Shown: positions 29,000 through 37,059 of the stretch, piece after piece
How the letters are laid out: every line of letters begins with the position of its first letter
Position numbering within the stretch: position 1 is the first letter of the stretch
Program-made: the position numbers and the translations under genes
The notes under the pieces: model-generated
What the model was told of the DNA's origin: nothing
What the model saw: the letters and a program-made list of their open reading frames with translations, nothing else
Databases searched by the model: none
NCBI GenBank assembly: GCA_023266195.1
Contig: JAHFRP010000008.1
Coordinates: 1 to 64,000 of the forward strand
DNA from: Sulfuricella sp.
GTDB taxonomy: Bacteria; Pseudomonadota; Gammaproteobacteria; Burkholderiales; Sulfuricellaceae
Direction: 5' to 3'
Length of the DNA: 64,000 bases

Positions 29000-29263
29000 T
29001 TAAGCCATCGCCTTGATGGCGGCGTTCAGGCGGCTCTTGTGGCGGGATGCCTTGTTCTTGTGCACGATGTTCTTGTCGGCGATGCGATCGATCACGCTGA
29101 CCGAGGTCTGGTAGGCCGACTTGGCGGCTTCCTTGTCGCCCGCGGCAACGGCTTTGATCACTTTCTTGACCGCGGTGCGGAACTCGGAGCGCTGGCTGGC
29201 ATTGTGCTCGCGCTGGTTGTCGGACTGTCTTGCACGCTTTCTGGCTTGTGCGCTGTTTGCCAT
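29000..29263 (-). CDS. rpsT: 30S ribosomal protein S20
   Basis: This 87-residue, Lys/Arg/Ala-rich helical protein has the typical S20 N-terminus [20 protein letters not shown] and the C-terminal block [17 protein letters not shown]. It binds 16S rRNA early in 30S assembly. A GGAG sequence precedes the ATG, and two hairpin terminators follow. It stands as its own transcription unit between mog and argD. Confidence 0.97.
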   Translation of the reverse strand: MANSAQARKRARQSDNQREHNASQRSEFRTAVKKVIKAVAAGDKEAAKSAYQTSVSVIDRIADKNIVHKNKASRHKSRLNAAIKAMA

Positions 29264-29341
29264 GAAAAACTCCTTGAATATTCTGCCGGGCAGATGAAAC
29301 GCGCAATAATACTTTCCTTTGGCGCGATTGGCAAGAGGCGG

Positions 29342-29899
29342 TCAACTCTTCGGGCGGATGGCCGATTTGGGGCGGAACGCCTTGACGACTTCTTCCCGCG
29401 TTTCCAGGTAGGGGCCGCCGATCAGGTCGATGCAATAAGGCACGGCGGCGAACACGCCGTCGAGGGTTTCCTTGATCGCCTTGGGCTGGCCGGGAAGGTT
29501 GACGATCAGGCATTTGCCGCGCACCGCGCCGACCTGGCGCGACAGGATGGCGGTGGGCACATACTTCAGGCTGACGGCGCGCATTTGCTCGCCGAAGCCG
29601 GGCAGCACCTTGTCCGCCACGGCCAGCGTCGCTTCCGGCGTGACATCGCGCGGTGCGGGCCCGGTGCCGCCGGTGGTGAGCACCAGGCAGCAGCCCTCCT
29701 CGTCGGCGAGCTGGCGCAACGCTTGTTCGATCAGCGCCTGCTCGTCCGGGACCAGGCGGACAACGGCCTGCCAGGGCGTGCTCAAGGCGCCTTCCAGCCA
29801 GGCTTTGAGCGCCGGGATGCCCTGGTCTTCGTAAATGCCCAGCGAGGCGCGGTCGCTGATGGTGACCAGGCCGATGCGTGTTTCGATGTCGGTATTCAT
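29342..29899 (-). CDS. mog: molybdopterin adenylyltransferase Mog
   Basis: This 185-residue MogA/MoaB-fold protein adenylylates molybdopterin before molybdenum insertion. It has RIGLVTISDRASLGIYEDQG, the nucleotide loop LTTGGTGPAPRDVTPEAT and the substrate loop GKCLIVNLPGQPKAI. The C-terminus PYCIDLIGGPYLE fits Mog rather than the shorter MoaB. It is divergent from the hybrid kinase gene. Confidence 0.93.
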   Translation of the reverse strand: MNTDIETRIGLVTISDRASLGIYEDQGIPALKAWLEGALSTPWQAVVRLVPDEQALIEQALRQLADEEGCCLVLTTGGTGPAPRDVTPEATLAVADKVLPGFGEQMRAVSLKYVPTAILSRQVGAVRGKCLIVNLPGQPKAIKETLDGVFAAVPYCIDLIGGPYLETREEVVKAFRPKSAIRPKS

Positions 29900-29954
29900 G
29901 GGCGGGAATTATAGGCCAATGGGGCTCCCGCGCGCCAGGATGCGCTGGGCAGTA

Positions 29955-29984
29955 TTACTGCGAAGCGCGGAATCGGTCTATAAT
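29955..29984 (+). promoter_or_regulatory. promoter of the hybrid sensor kinase gene
   Basis: A perfect -10 TATAAT at 29979-29984 is preceded by TTACTG at 29955-29960, giving an 18-bp spacer. Transcription would begin near 29991. This rules out the long upstream reading frame from 29878 as the start of translation. Confidence 0.55.
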
Positions 29985-30021
29985 CGTTTGTTGCCAAAAG
30001 AAAAAATCGGGAGTGGCTATT

Positions 30022-32847
30022 TTGGGGAGTGGGCCGGCGCCAACTGCGCCGCAATTCTTGAATCGGTTGAAACCGGGCAGCCTGGTCAACAGAATGACCT
30101 GGGTTTACCTGTTCTGGGCCGTGCTGGCCTATCTCGCGATGACCGCCGGATTCTGGTGGTCGGCGCATTATCTGGTCGAAGAGGGGCTGAAGAAACAGGC
30201 GGTGAGCTGGGCCGGCGAGTTCGACGAACTGGGCACGCCGCTATATTTTTCCGATATGCCCATCATCCTGGAGCAGGTGCGTAGCCGTGCCCGGCACAGC
30301 CCGGATATTTTGTACGCCCGCTACTACGAGGCGGAGAGCCTGAAATTGTTGGGCCAATACGTCAAGAAAGTTTCGTCCGGCTCGCCGTTGGGATGGCTAT
30401 CCGCCGACCAAGTCAAGGGATTGCAGCTCGACCGGGCAACCGCCCCGCTGATCCTGTCCCGGCGCTCGTTTTTCACGGTGGACTCGATCCGGGTTCTGGC
30501 GCCGATCCAGACCCGTTCCCTGCCGGTGGACAGCCTGTTCGACCTGGGTTCCGCCAATCCAGGCCGGGAAGCCCGCAAGACCATCGGTTACCTCGAAATC
30601 GGCGTGGATCTGGCGCCCTCGCGCGAACTGATCCTGCATGGCATGCTGGCGGTCAGCCTGCTGCTCGGTGCGGTACTGCTGGGCGCGGTGGTGGTGGGGC
30701 GGTTGCTGATCCGCTCCGCCATGATGCCGCTGCTCAACCTGCAACGGCCGCTCAGCCGCCTGGCCAACGGCGAACTGGATGTGGCGGTGGCGGACGACTC
30801 CCCCTACAAGGAAATCGCCACGATCAAAGAGGCGATGCGGGTTTCCATCGCCGGTTTGAGGCGGCGCGACCGGGAGATGGAAATCGCCATGCGCGGGAAG
30901 CTCCACGCGGAGCTGGCGAGCGAAGCCAAGAGCCAGTTCCTGGCGCATCTCAGCCACGAAGTGCGCACCCCGCTCAACGGCATGCTCGGGTTCCTCGGCC
31001 TGCTCGCCAAAACCCCGCTGAACGAATCCCAGCGCGCTTATCTGCGCGACATCGAGATTTCCAGCCACAGATTGCTGGCGATGATCAACGACATCCTCGA
31101 TTTTTCCAAGATCGAGGCCGGCAAGCTGGCGCTGGAAAGCGCGCCCCTCAACTTGCGCCAGGTGATCGAGGACTGCATGACGCTTTACAGCGCCAACGCC
31201 TATGCCAAGGGGCTGGAATTGACCCTGCGCTTCGCGCGCGAGGTGCCGGCCGAACTGGTCGGCGACGCCGGCCGGATCGCCCAGGTGTTGGGCAACCTGT
31301 TGGCCAATGCGGTCAAATTCACCGAGCGCGGCGGGATCGAGGTGGCGGCGAGCCTGATTGCCGCCACGGACGGCGAAGCGAGGGTGCAAATCAGCGTTTC
31401 CGACAGCGGTATCGGCATTTCGCCGGACGCGCTCGGCACGCTGTTCCAGCCCTTCAGTCAGGCCGACAATTCGATTACCCGGCGCTATGGCGGCAGCGGC
31501 CTGGGCCTGGCGATTTCGCGCAAGCTGGTGGAAATGATGGGCGGCAAGCTGGGGGTGGGCAGCCAGCCCGGCCAGGGTTCCGTCTTTCATTTCAGCGTCT
31601 GGCTGCAGAAACGGGCCGAGGCGGAGGCCGCCAAAATCTGTGCTTCGTTGCTGGAAGGCCGCGGCGTTCTGATCGTTTCCCCCAGTGCCGCCATGGTGGC
31701 ATCGCTGCGCGAGGATTTGCTGGCCTGGCGGATGGAAGAAGACGCGGCGGCCGGCGCGGAGGAGGGGCTCGCCATGCTGGCGGCGGCTGCCGCGAACGGC
31801 AATGCCTTCGATTATGCGATTTTCGATGGCGCGGCGAGGGATTCGAGCCCCGCCGATTTCATTGCCCGCCTCCAAAGCGACCCGCGCCTCGCTGCCCTGC
31901 AAGCCATCCTGCTACTGAAAACCGGCGAGAGCGACCCGGCCGTCGCCCGGTTTGCCGCCGTGCTGAACAAGCCGGTAAAAAATGCGGAACTCTGCGCCGC
32001 GCTGACCCGCGCCATGGCGTCGTCGCCGGACGGCCTGGCCGTCCAATGCGACGTGTCGCAACGCGTCAGGCTGGGCCGCCCGCCCCGCGTGCTGGTTGTC
32101 GACGACGACGATATCAGCCGCAAGCTGGTTTCCATCCTGCTCGCGGAGGGCGGTGTCCAGGTCGATCAGGCGGCGGACGGAATGGCGGCGGTCGAGGCTT
32201 GCCGGGCCGGCGACTACGACCTGGTGCTGATGGACGTCCAGATGCCGGACATGGACGGACTGACGGCGACGCGGGAGATCCGCAAGCTGGACCGGGGCAG
32301 CCGAAACGTGCCGATCGTGGCGCTGACGGCGAACGCCCTGCGCGGCGACCGCGACCGCTATATCGAGGCGGGCATGAACGGCTATCTCGCCAAGCCGGTC
32401 AACGAAGCCATCCTGTTCGAGACGCTCGCCGAATGGTGTCCCGGGGGCGAAGGGCCGCGCAGGACGGGTGCTCCCGCCAGGCCGCCCGTTGCGGCGGGCG
32501 ACCTGCCGACGTTCGATACCGCGGACGGCATCGAGCGGGTCGGCGGCGATGCCGCGAGATGGCTCATGCTGCTCGACATGCTGGCGAAAGACCTGCCCGC
32601 CGCGCTGGAGAAGCTGGAGGCGGCCTGCGCCGAATCCCGTCCGGATGAAATCGGCCGGCTGGCGCACCGGCTGCGCGGCGGCGCCCACTTCTGCAGCACG
32701 CCCGCCTTGCGGCACGCGGCGGAGATGCTGGAAAGCGCGTGCGAGGAAGGTGCGTCGGAAGGGGAAATCCGTAGCCGGCTGAATCAGCTGAATAGCGAAG
32801 CGGTAACGCTGCTCGACCTGCTCGCGGCGGGTAGGGTCGGCCTGTAG
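30022..32847 (+). CDS. BarA-type hybrid sensor histidine kinase (HAMP-HisKA-HATPase-REC-REC-Hpt)
   Basis: The protein has about 941 residues. N-terminal helix YLFWAVLAYLAMTAGFWW, a periplasmic region, a second helix (LLLGAVLLGAVVVGRLLI) and HAMP are followed by HisKA with His312 in LAHLSHEVRTPLNG. The HATPase has NAVKFTERGG, SDSGIGIS and GGSGLGLAIS. The first receiver lacks the paired acidic residues (VSPSAAM instead of VDD). The second is complete, with Asp738 in LVLMDVQMPDMDG. The Hpt domain has His882 in LAHRLRGGAH. The architecture is that of BarA, which controls UvrY/GacA, but no response regulator is adjacent. The start is uncertain: TTG 30022 has GGGAG seven bases upstream; ATG 30094 would remove the basic segment before the first helix. 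Confidence 0.88.
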   Translation: MGSGPAPTAPQFLNRLKPGSLVNRMTWVYLFWAVLAYLAMTAGFWWSAHYLVEEGLKKQAVSWAGEFDELGTPLYFSDMPIILEQVRSRARHSPDILYARYYEAESLKLLGQYVKKVSSGSPLGWLSADQVKGLQLDRATAPLILSRRSFFTVDSIRVLAPIQTRSLPVDSLFDLGSANPGREARKTIGYLEIGVDLAPSRELILHGMLAVSLLLGAVLLGAVVVGRLLIRSAMMPLLNLQRPLSRLANGELDVAVADDSPYKEIATIKEAMRVSIAGLRRRDREMEIAMRGKLHAELASEAKSQFLAHLSHEVRTPLNGMLGFLGLLAKTPLNESQRAYLRDIEISSHRLLAMINDILDFSKIEAGKLALESAPLNLRQVIEDCMTLYSANAYAKGLELTLRFAREVPAELVGDAGRIAQVLGNLLANAVKFTERGGIEVAASLIAATDGEARVQISVSDSGIGISPDALGTLFQPFSQADNSITRRYGGSGLGLAISRKLVEMMGGKLGVGSQPGQGSVFHFSVWLQKRAEAEAAKICASLLEGRGVLIVSPSAAMVASLREDLLAWRMEEDAAAGAEEGLAMLAAAAANGNAFDYAIFDGAARDSSPADFIARLQSDPRLAALQAILLLKTGESDPAVARFAAVLNKPVKNAELCAALTRAMASSPDGLAVQCDVSQRVRLGRPPRVLVVDDDDISRKLVSILLAEGGVQVDQAADGMAAVEACRAGDYDLVLMDVQMPDMDGLTATREIRKLDRGSRNVPIVALTANALRGDRDRYIEAGMNGYLAKPVNEAILFETLAEWCPGGEGPRRTGAPARPPVAAGDLPTFDTADGIERVGGDAARWLMLLDMLAKDLPAALEKLEAACAESRPDEIGRLAHRLRGGAHFCSTPALRHAAEMLESACEEGASEGEIRSRLNQLNSEAVTLLDLLAAGRVGL

Positions 32848-32906
32848 GGCCGAATTCGTTCGGCCGGACGGTCCGGCGGATTCCCCGCCCGGTATCGCCC
32901 TACAGG
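32848..32906. terminator. palindromic gap between the convergent kinase gene and darP
   Basis: The gap between the two stop codons is spanned by CTGTAGGGC on the left and GCCCTACAG on the right. Inside them is GGCCGAATTCGTTCGGCC. It may stop both transcripts, although T-runs are absent. Confidence 0.4.
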
Positions 32907-33467
32907 TTAATCCGCATCGGGCGCGTCGCCCGCGATCTCTTCTTCCTGCCCGGTCTGGTCCAGAATGACCGCGCGCAGCAACTTGAACAGCGCCCGGCTG
33001 CTTTTCGGCGGCTTGCCGATGGCGGCTTCTTTTTGGGCGTTGCGGACCAGGGTGCGGATTTGCTGGGTGTCGGCGTGGGCGAATTCCGCGGCCAGATCGC
33101 TCAGGGCGTGCGGCTCCGCCAGCAGGCGGTCGCGCCAGTCTTCCACCTGGTGGAACTTGGCCGCCTGGGTGCGCACGACATTGTTCCATTCGTCCAGCTT
33201 GGCGCGGATCGGCGCGTCGTCGACGCTGCGCATCAGCTTGCCGATGTACTGCATCTGGCGGCGCAGCGCTTCGTGGCGGTGCAGGCGCTTCGCCTCGATG
33301 ACCGCACCCAGCAGGCTCTCCGGCAGGCTGAGCTGGGCCAGTCTCTCCTTGTTCAGGCCCACCAGTTGTTCGCCGATGTCCTGCAGCGCGTGCGATTCCT
33401 TTTTGCGCCTGGTTTTGCTCGGCGCTTCCGGCATGTCGTCGGGTGCGTGGTTTTCTCTGTCCGTCAT
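32907..33467 (-). CDS. darP: ribosome-associated protein DarP (YjgA)
   Basis: This 186-residue, highly charged helical protein has a Lys/Arg-rich N-terminus (SKTRRKKESHALQDIGEQLV), the central LHRHEALRRQMQYIGKLMR and ALFKLLRAVI near the end, matching the DUF615/YjgA family that assists late 50S assembly. It is divergent from pmbA, an arrangement also known in enterobacteria. Confidence 0.93.
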   Translation of the reverse strand: MTDRENHAPDDMPEAPSKTRRKKESHALQDIGEQLVGLNKERLAQLSLPESLLGAVIEAKRLHRHEALRRQMQYIGKLMRSVDDAPIRAKLDEWNNVVRTQAAKFHQVEDWRDRLLAEPHALSDLAAEFAHADTQQIRTLVRNAQKEAAIGKPPKSSRALFKLLRAVILDQTGQEEEIAGDAPDAD

Positions 33468-33559
33468 GGTTTCGCAAAAGGAATCAAAGTTGCTATGATA
33501 ACCTTTTTAATGCGTTATTCAGCCCTCGCCATGCGGCCGCTGAAACTTTCGAGGTGCTT

Positions 33560-34897
33560 GTGGCAGATTCCCGTTTTTCCTATTCCATTGAAACCCTGAG
33601 CCAGATCACGCGCGATATTCTGGACCAGTCGAAGTCGGCCGGCGCCACCGCGTGCGAGGCGGAAGTGTCGCAGGGCTTCGGCCAGAACGTCACGGTGCGC
33701 CGCGGCGAGGTGGAAACCATCGAATACAACCGCGACAAGGGCCTCGGCGTCACCGTCTATTTCGGCCACAAGCGCGGCCATGCCAGCACTTCCGACCTGT
33801 CGCCCCAGGCGATCAAGGACACCGTCGCGGCGGCGGTGAGCATCGCCCGTTATACCGCCAGCGACGAATTCGCCGGGCTCGCCGACGAGAATCTGCTGGC
33901 GAAGGAAATTCCCGATCTGGCCATGTACCACCCGTGGGAGTTGTCGGTCGAACAGGCGATCGAGCTGGCGAAGGAATGCGAAACCGCGGCCTTCGCGGTG
34001 GACCAGCGCATCGACAATTCCGAGGGCGCGTCGGTGTCCACCCAGGAATCGCTGTTCATGTACGGCAACAGCCTGGGTTTTCTCGGCGGCTATCCGGCAA
34101 CGCGGCATAGCATCAGCTGCGCGGTGATTGCCGAAGACCAGGGCATGCAGCGCGATTACTGGTACAGCTCGCGGCGCGACGCGGCCGACCTGGAAAGCGC
34201 CGAGGCGGTCGGGCGCCTTGCCGGCGAGCGCACCGTGCGCCGCCTCAACGCGCGCAAGATCAAGACCACCGATTGCCCGGTGCTGTTCGAGGCGCCGGTG
34301 GCGTCCGGGCTGATCGGCCACCTGGTCGGCGCGGTCAGCGGCGGCAGCCTGTACCGCAAGTCTTCGTTCCTGCTCGACAGCCTGGGCCGCGAAATCTTCG
34401 CGCCGTTCATCCAGATTCGCGAACTGCCGCACATCCTCAAGGGCCTGGCGAGCAGCCCGTTCGACAACGAGGGCGTGGCGACGCGCGACCGCGACGTGGT
34501 CAGGGACGGCGTGTTGCAGGGCTATTTCCTCGGCAGCTACTCGGCGCGCAAGCTGGGCATGGCCACCACCGGCAACGCCGGCGGCAACCACAACCTGGTC
34601 CTGGAAAGCACCGGCCAGGATTTCGCCGGCCTGCTGAAAACGATGGGTACCGGCCTGGTGGTGACGGAACTGCTCGGCCACGGCGTCAACCCGGTGACCG
34701 GCGACTATTCGCGCGGCGCAGCGGGCTATTGGGTGGAAAACGGCGAAATCCAGTATCCGGTGGAAGAGATCACCATCGCCGGCAACCTCAAGGAAATGTT
34801 CAGGCAGATCGCCGCGGTCGGCACCGATGTCCAGGTTCAGGGCTCGAAGCAGTGCGGTTCGATCCTGGTTGAGAAGATGACGGTGGCGGGCGAATAA
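33560..34897 (+). CDS. pmbA: metalloprotease PmbA/TldE
   Basis: This 445-residue TldD/TldE-family protein is one half of the TldD-TldE peptidase that matures modified peptides and degrades antitoxins such as CcdA. It has the N-terminal block GFGQNVTVRRGEVETIEYNR and the C-terminal PVTGDYSRGAAGYWVENGEI with EITIAGNLKEMF. As expected for the E subunit, the HExxxH zinc motif of TldD is absent. The GTG at 33560 with GAGG upstream gives the family N-terminus (ADSRFSYSIETL). tldD is not in the window. Confidence 0.94.
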   Translation: MADSRFSYSIETLSQITRDILDQSKSAGATACEAEVSQGFGQNVTVRRGEVETIEYNRDKGLGVTVYFGHKRGHASTSDLSPQAIKDTVAAAVSIARYTASDEFAGLADENLLAKEIPDLAMYHPWELSVEQAIELAKECETAAFAVDQRIDNSEGASVSTQESLFMYGNSLGFLGGYPATRHSISCAVIAEDQGMQRDYWYSSRRDAADLESAEAVGRLAGERTVRRLNARKIKTTDCPVLFEAPVASGLIGHLVGAVSGGSLYRKSSFLLDSLGREIFAPFIQIRELPHILKGLASSPFDNEGVATRDRDVVRDGVLQGYFLGSYSARKLGMATTGNAGGNHNLVLESTGQDFAGLLKTMGTGLVVTELLGHGVNPVTGDYSRGAAGYWVENGEIQYPVEEITIAGNLKEMFRQIAAVGTDVQVQGSKQCGSILVEKMTVAGE

Positions 34898-34925
34898 ATT
34901 AGGCTGTTAACCGCCGATGAATGTG

Positions 34926-35019
34926 GACTGGTAACTACTCAGCGGGCCGCCCCCTTCTCCCGCAGGCGGGAGACGGGCAGATTTCGGCATTTTCGCATCA
35001 GGCTGAGTAGTTCGCCTTT
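34926..35019. repeat. inverted repeat between pmbA and the ion channel gene
   Basis: ACTACTCAGC (left) and GCTGAGTAGT (right) bracket about 65 bp that contains the CTCCCGCAGGCGGGAG palindromic core of the dispersed family seen at 20828 and 46490. It is a composite of two repeat types. Confidence 0.65.
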
Positions 35020-35035
35020 CCCTGGATAAAAACCA

Positions 35036-35842
35036 ATGATTACTCCGCTGTATCGCTGGATCGGCATGGGGGGCGTGCCGTCCCACGACAACCCGCAAGC
35101 CTATCTGTGGGAGCGCCGCCTGCATTGGCTGATGATCGGCGTGGCGCTGCTCTCCATCCCGGCTTTCCTGTTCGAATCCACCCACGCCTTCGTCGCGCTC
35201 AGGCAGCTCGGCCTGACGCTGGACGCCTTCATTCTCGCCGCCTTCGTGCTCGAACTGTTGTGGATGCTGCGGGTGACGCGCCAGCGTTCTCTTTATCTGC
35301 TGCGCAACTGGCTCGACCTGTTGATCATCGTTGCCGCCGCCGCCAGCCTGACCGGCTGGGAGGGTGAATGGATCCCGCTGGCGCGCCTGTTGCGGGTGAC
35401 CATGGTGCTGCTGTTCCTGGTGCGTACCCTGGGTTCGTTGCGCAACCTGTTTTCTCCTACCGCCATGCCTTATGTGCTCGGCCTCGGCGCGGTGACGATG
35501 GCGATTGCGGGCGCCGGCTTCTATTGGCTCGAACCCACCGTCGAATCCTACGGCGAAGGTCTTTGGCTCGCCTTCACCAGCGGCGCCACCGTGGGCTACG
35601 GCGATTTCGTGCCGACCACGACCGCTTCGCGCCTGTTTGCTGCACTGATGGTGCTGGTCGGCTACGCCATTTTGTCGATGGTGACGGCGAGCATCGCGGC
35701 CTTCTTCGTGGGCGAAGACGAGAAGCACCTGCGCCGCGAGATTCATCACGACATCAAGGCGTTGCGCGAGGAAGTGGCGCAGCTGCGGGGCCTGCTGGAA
35801 GCCGAGCGGCGGTCCGGCGGGGGCGATCCGGACAGGAGTTGA
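35036..35842 (+). CDS. voltage-gated-type potassium channel (6-TM ion transport protein)
   Basis: This 268-residue protein has six hydrophobic segments, a pore helix and the potassium selectivity filter FTSGATVGYGDFVPTT. The S4 equivalent (IPLARLLRVTMVLLFLVRTL) has only three arginines, fewer than strongly voltage-sensitive channels. A C-terminal coiled coil (REIHHDIKALREEVAQLRGL) could drive tetramer assembly. It is a monocistronic unit between repeats. Confidence 0.88.
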   Translation: MITPLYRWIGMGGVPSHDNPQAYLWERRLHWLMIGVALLSIPAFLFESTHAFVALRQLGLTLDAFILAAFVLELLWMLRVTRQRSLYLLRNWLDLLIIVAAAASLTGWEGEWIPLARLLRVTMVLLFLVRTLGSLRNLFSPTAMPYVLGLGAVTMAIAGAGFYWLEPTVESYGEGLWLAFTSGATVGYGDFVPTTTASRLFAALMVLVGYAILSMVTASIAAFFVGEDEKHLRREIHHDIKALREEVAQLRGLLEAERRSGGGDPDRS

Positions 35843-35871
35843 CGAATCGCTGTCCCGAACCCTAAAAAATC

Positions 35872-36030
35872 AGTCACCGCCGATTAACGCAGATAAACGC
35901 CGATTAACCGATATTGAGGCTGTAGGTGCGAATTCATTCGCACAATCCGTGCGAATGAATTCGCACCTACAGATGGTGGTAACACCTCGAAATACCGGCG
36001 TTTATCGGCGTTTATCGGCGGCAAATGAGC
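35872..36030. repeat. nested palindromes between the channel gene and metR
   Basis: The inner element at 35921-35971 is a perfect 23-bp stem with 5-base loop (arms TGTAGGTGCGAATTCATTCG plus CAC). It sits inside an outer repeat of CCGATTAACGCAGATAAACG type on the left and CGTTTATCGGCGTTTATCGG on the right. The outer family recurs at 44408-44506. The gap is about 200 bp and holds no gene. Confidence 0.85.
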
Positions 36031-36043
36031 TTTTGATAATCAA

Positions 36044-36958
36044 TCAAGCCTCGATCCGCCTTACGCCGTGCAGCGTGGAAAAAGCCATTTCCGCGAGCAA
36101 TGCCGTGAACTCGTCGTGCGTTTTTCCCTCCGCCGCCCGCACCGCGGCGTAGAGTTGTCCCCATAACCCCTTCTGGCCGATGGGGCGCGCTTCGACGTAG
36201 CCGCGCTCCAGATAGGTCTGTACCGCCCACCGCGGCAGGGCCGCGATGCCGCGGCGCGAGGCCACCAGCTGCAGGATGGCGGCGGTCAGTTCCGCCGTGC
36301 GCCGCGGCGGATTCACGCCGGCCGGTTTCAGCACCCTTCGCACCAGGTCCAGCATCCGGTCGGGCACGGGGTAGGTGATTAACGTCTCTCTCCCGAAATC
36401 CCCGGCCGCGAGGTACGGCCTTGCGGCCAGCGCATGCCCGCGCGCGGTGAGCGCCACCATCTCGTAGGCAAACAGCGGGTGGTAGGCGATCCCCGCTTGG
36501 CGCTTCGCTTCCGAAACGATCGCCACATCCGCCTGAAGTTCCGTCAGCAGCGTCAGCGGCTCGGCATGAAATCCCGGCACCAGGTCCTGTTCCACTTCGG
36601 GATGGCGCTCGCGATAGGCGTCCATGGCGGGCATCAGCCAGTCGTAGCAGGTGTGGCATTCCACCGCGATGCGCAGCTCGCGCGCCGGCGGCGCGGCTTT
36701 CAGGCGGGCGATGCTCTGCCGCGCCGCCTCCACTTCGGGCAGCATCCTCCTGGCAAGCTCCAGCAGCTTCTCGCCGGCCGCGGTCAATTTCAGCGGCCGC
36801 TGCTGGCGCTCGAACAGCGGCGTCCCGAGATGGTCTTCCAGCAGCGCGAGCTGGTGGGACAGCGCTGATTGCGTCAGGTGCAGCCGGCCGGCGGCGCGGG
36901 TCACGCTGCCCGTTTCCGCCAGCGCGGCGATGGTCTTCAGGTGGCGCAGCTCGATCAT
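36044..36958 (-). CDS. metR: LysR-family regulator MetR
   Basis: This 304-residue LysR protein has an N-terminal helix-turn-helix (LKTIAALAETGSVTRAAGRL, then TQSALSHQLALLEDHLG) and a periplasmic-binding-like effector domain with LRIAVECHTCYDWLMPAMD, the MetR-specific segment for homocysteine sensing. It is divergent from metE, its classical target. Its own start codon overlaps a TGAA-N5-TTCA box, suggesting autorepression. Confidence 0.93.
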   Translation of the reverse strand: MIELRHLKTIAALAETGSVTRAAGRLHLTQSALSHQLALLEDHLGTPLFERQQRPLKLTAAGEKLLELARRMLPEVEAARQSIARLKAAPPARELRIAVECHTCYDWLMPAMDAYRERHPEVEQDLVPGFHAEPLTLLTELQADVAIVSEAKRQAGIAYHPLFAYEMVALTARGHALAARPYLAAGDFGRETLITYPVPDRMLDLVRRVLKPAGVNPPRRTAELTAAILQLVASRRGIAALPRWAVQTYLERGYVEARPIGQKGLWGQLYAAVRAAEGKTHDEFTALLAEMAFSTLHGVRRIEA

Positions 36959-36970
36959 GAATAATATTCA
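36958..36970. promoter_or_regulatory. MetR-type box in the metR-metE intergenic region
   Basis: TGAATAATATTCA fits the TGAA-N5-TTCA consensus exactly. It overlaps the metR start codon and is 90 bp upstream of the metE ATG. Half-site-like TGAA sequences follow at about 36993 and 37024. Confidence 0.65.
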
Positions 36971-37059
36971 TTATAAAGTGATTAACATGCGTTTGAATCA
37001 TACACGAAAAACCCGGATCATGGCTGAACTTGGCTGAATCTGAATATTGGAGAAAAATC

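Noticed and set aside
29878-30021. Longer N-terminus of the hybrid kinase from 29878
   Set aside because: It would start upstream of the TATAAT promoter at 29979 and overlap the mog start region. The residues are Cys/Gly-rich and unlike a sensor N-terminus.
33443-33559. Longer PmbA start at 33443
   Set aside because: It overlaps the divergent darP start, and its residues are not family-like. The GTG at 33560 has a good GAGG and matches PmbA length.
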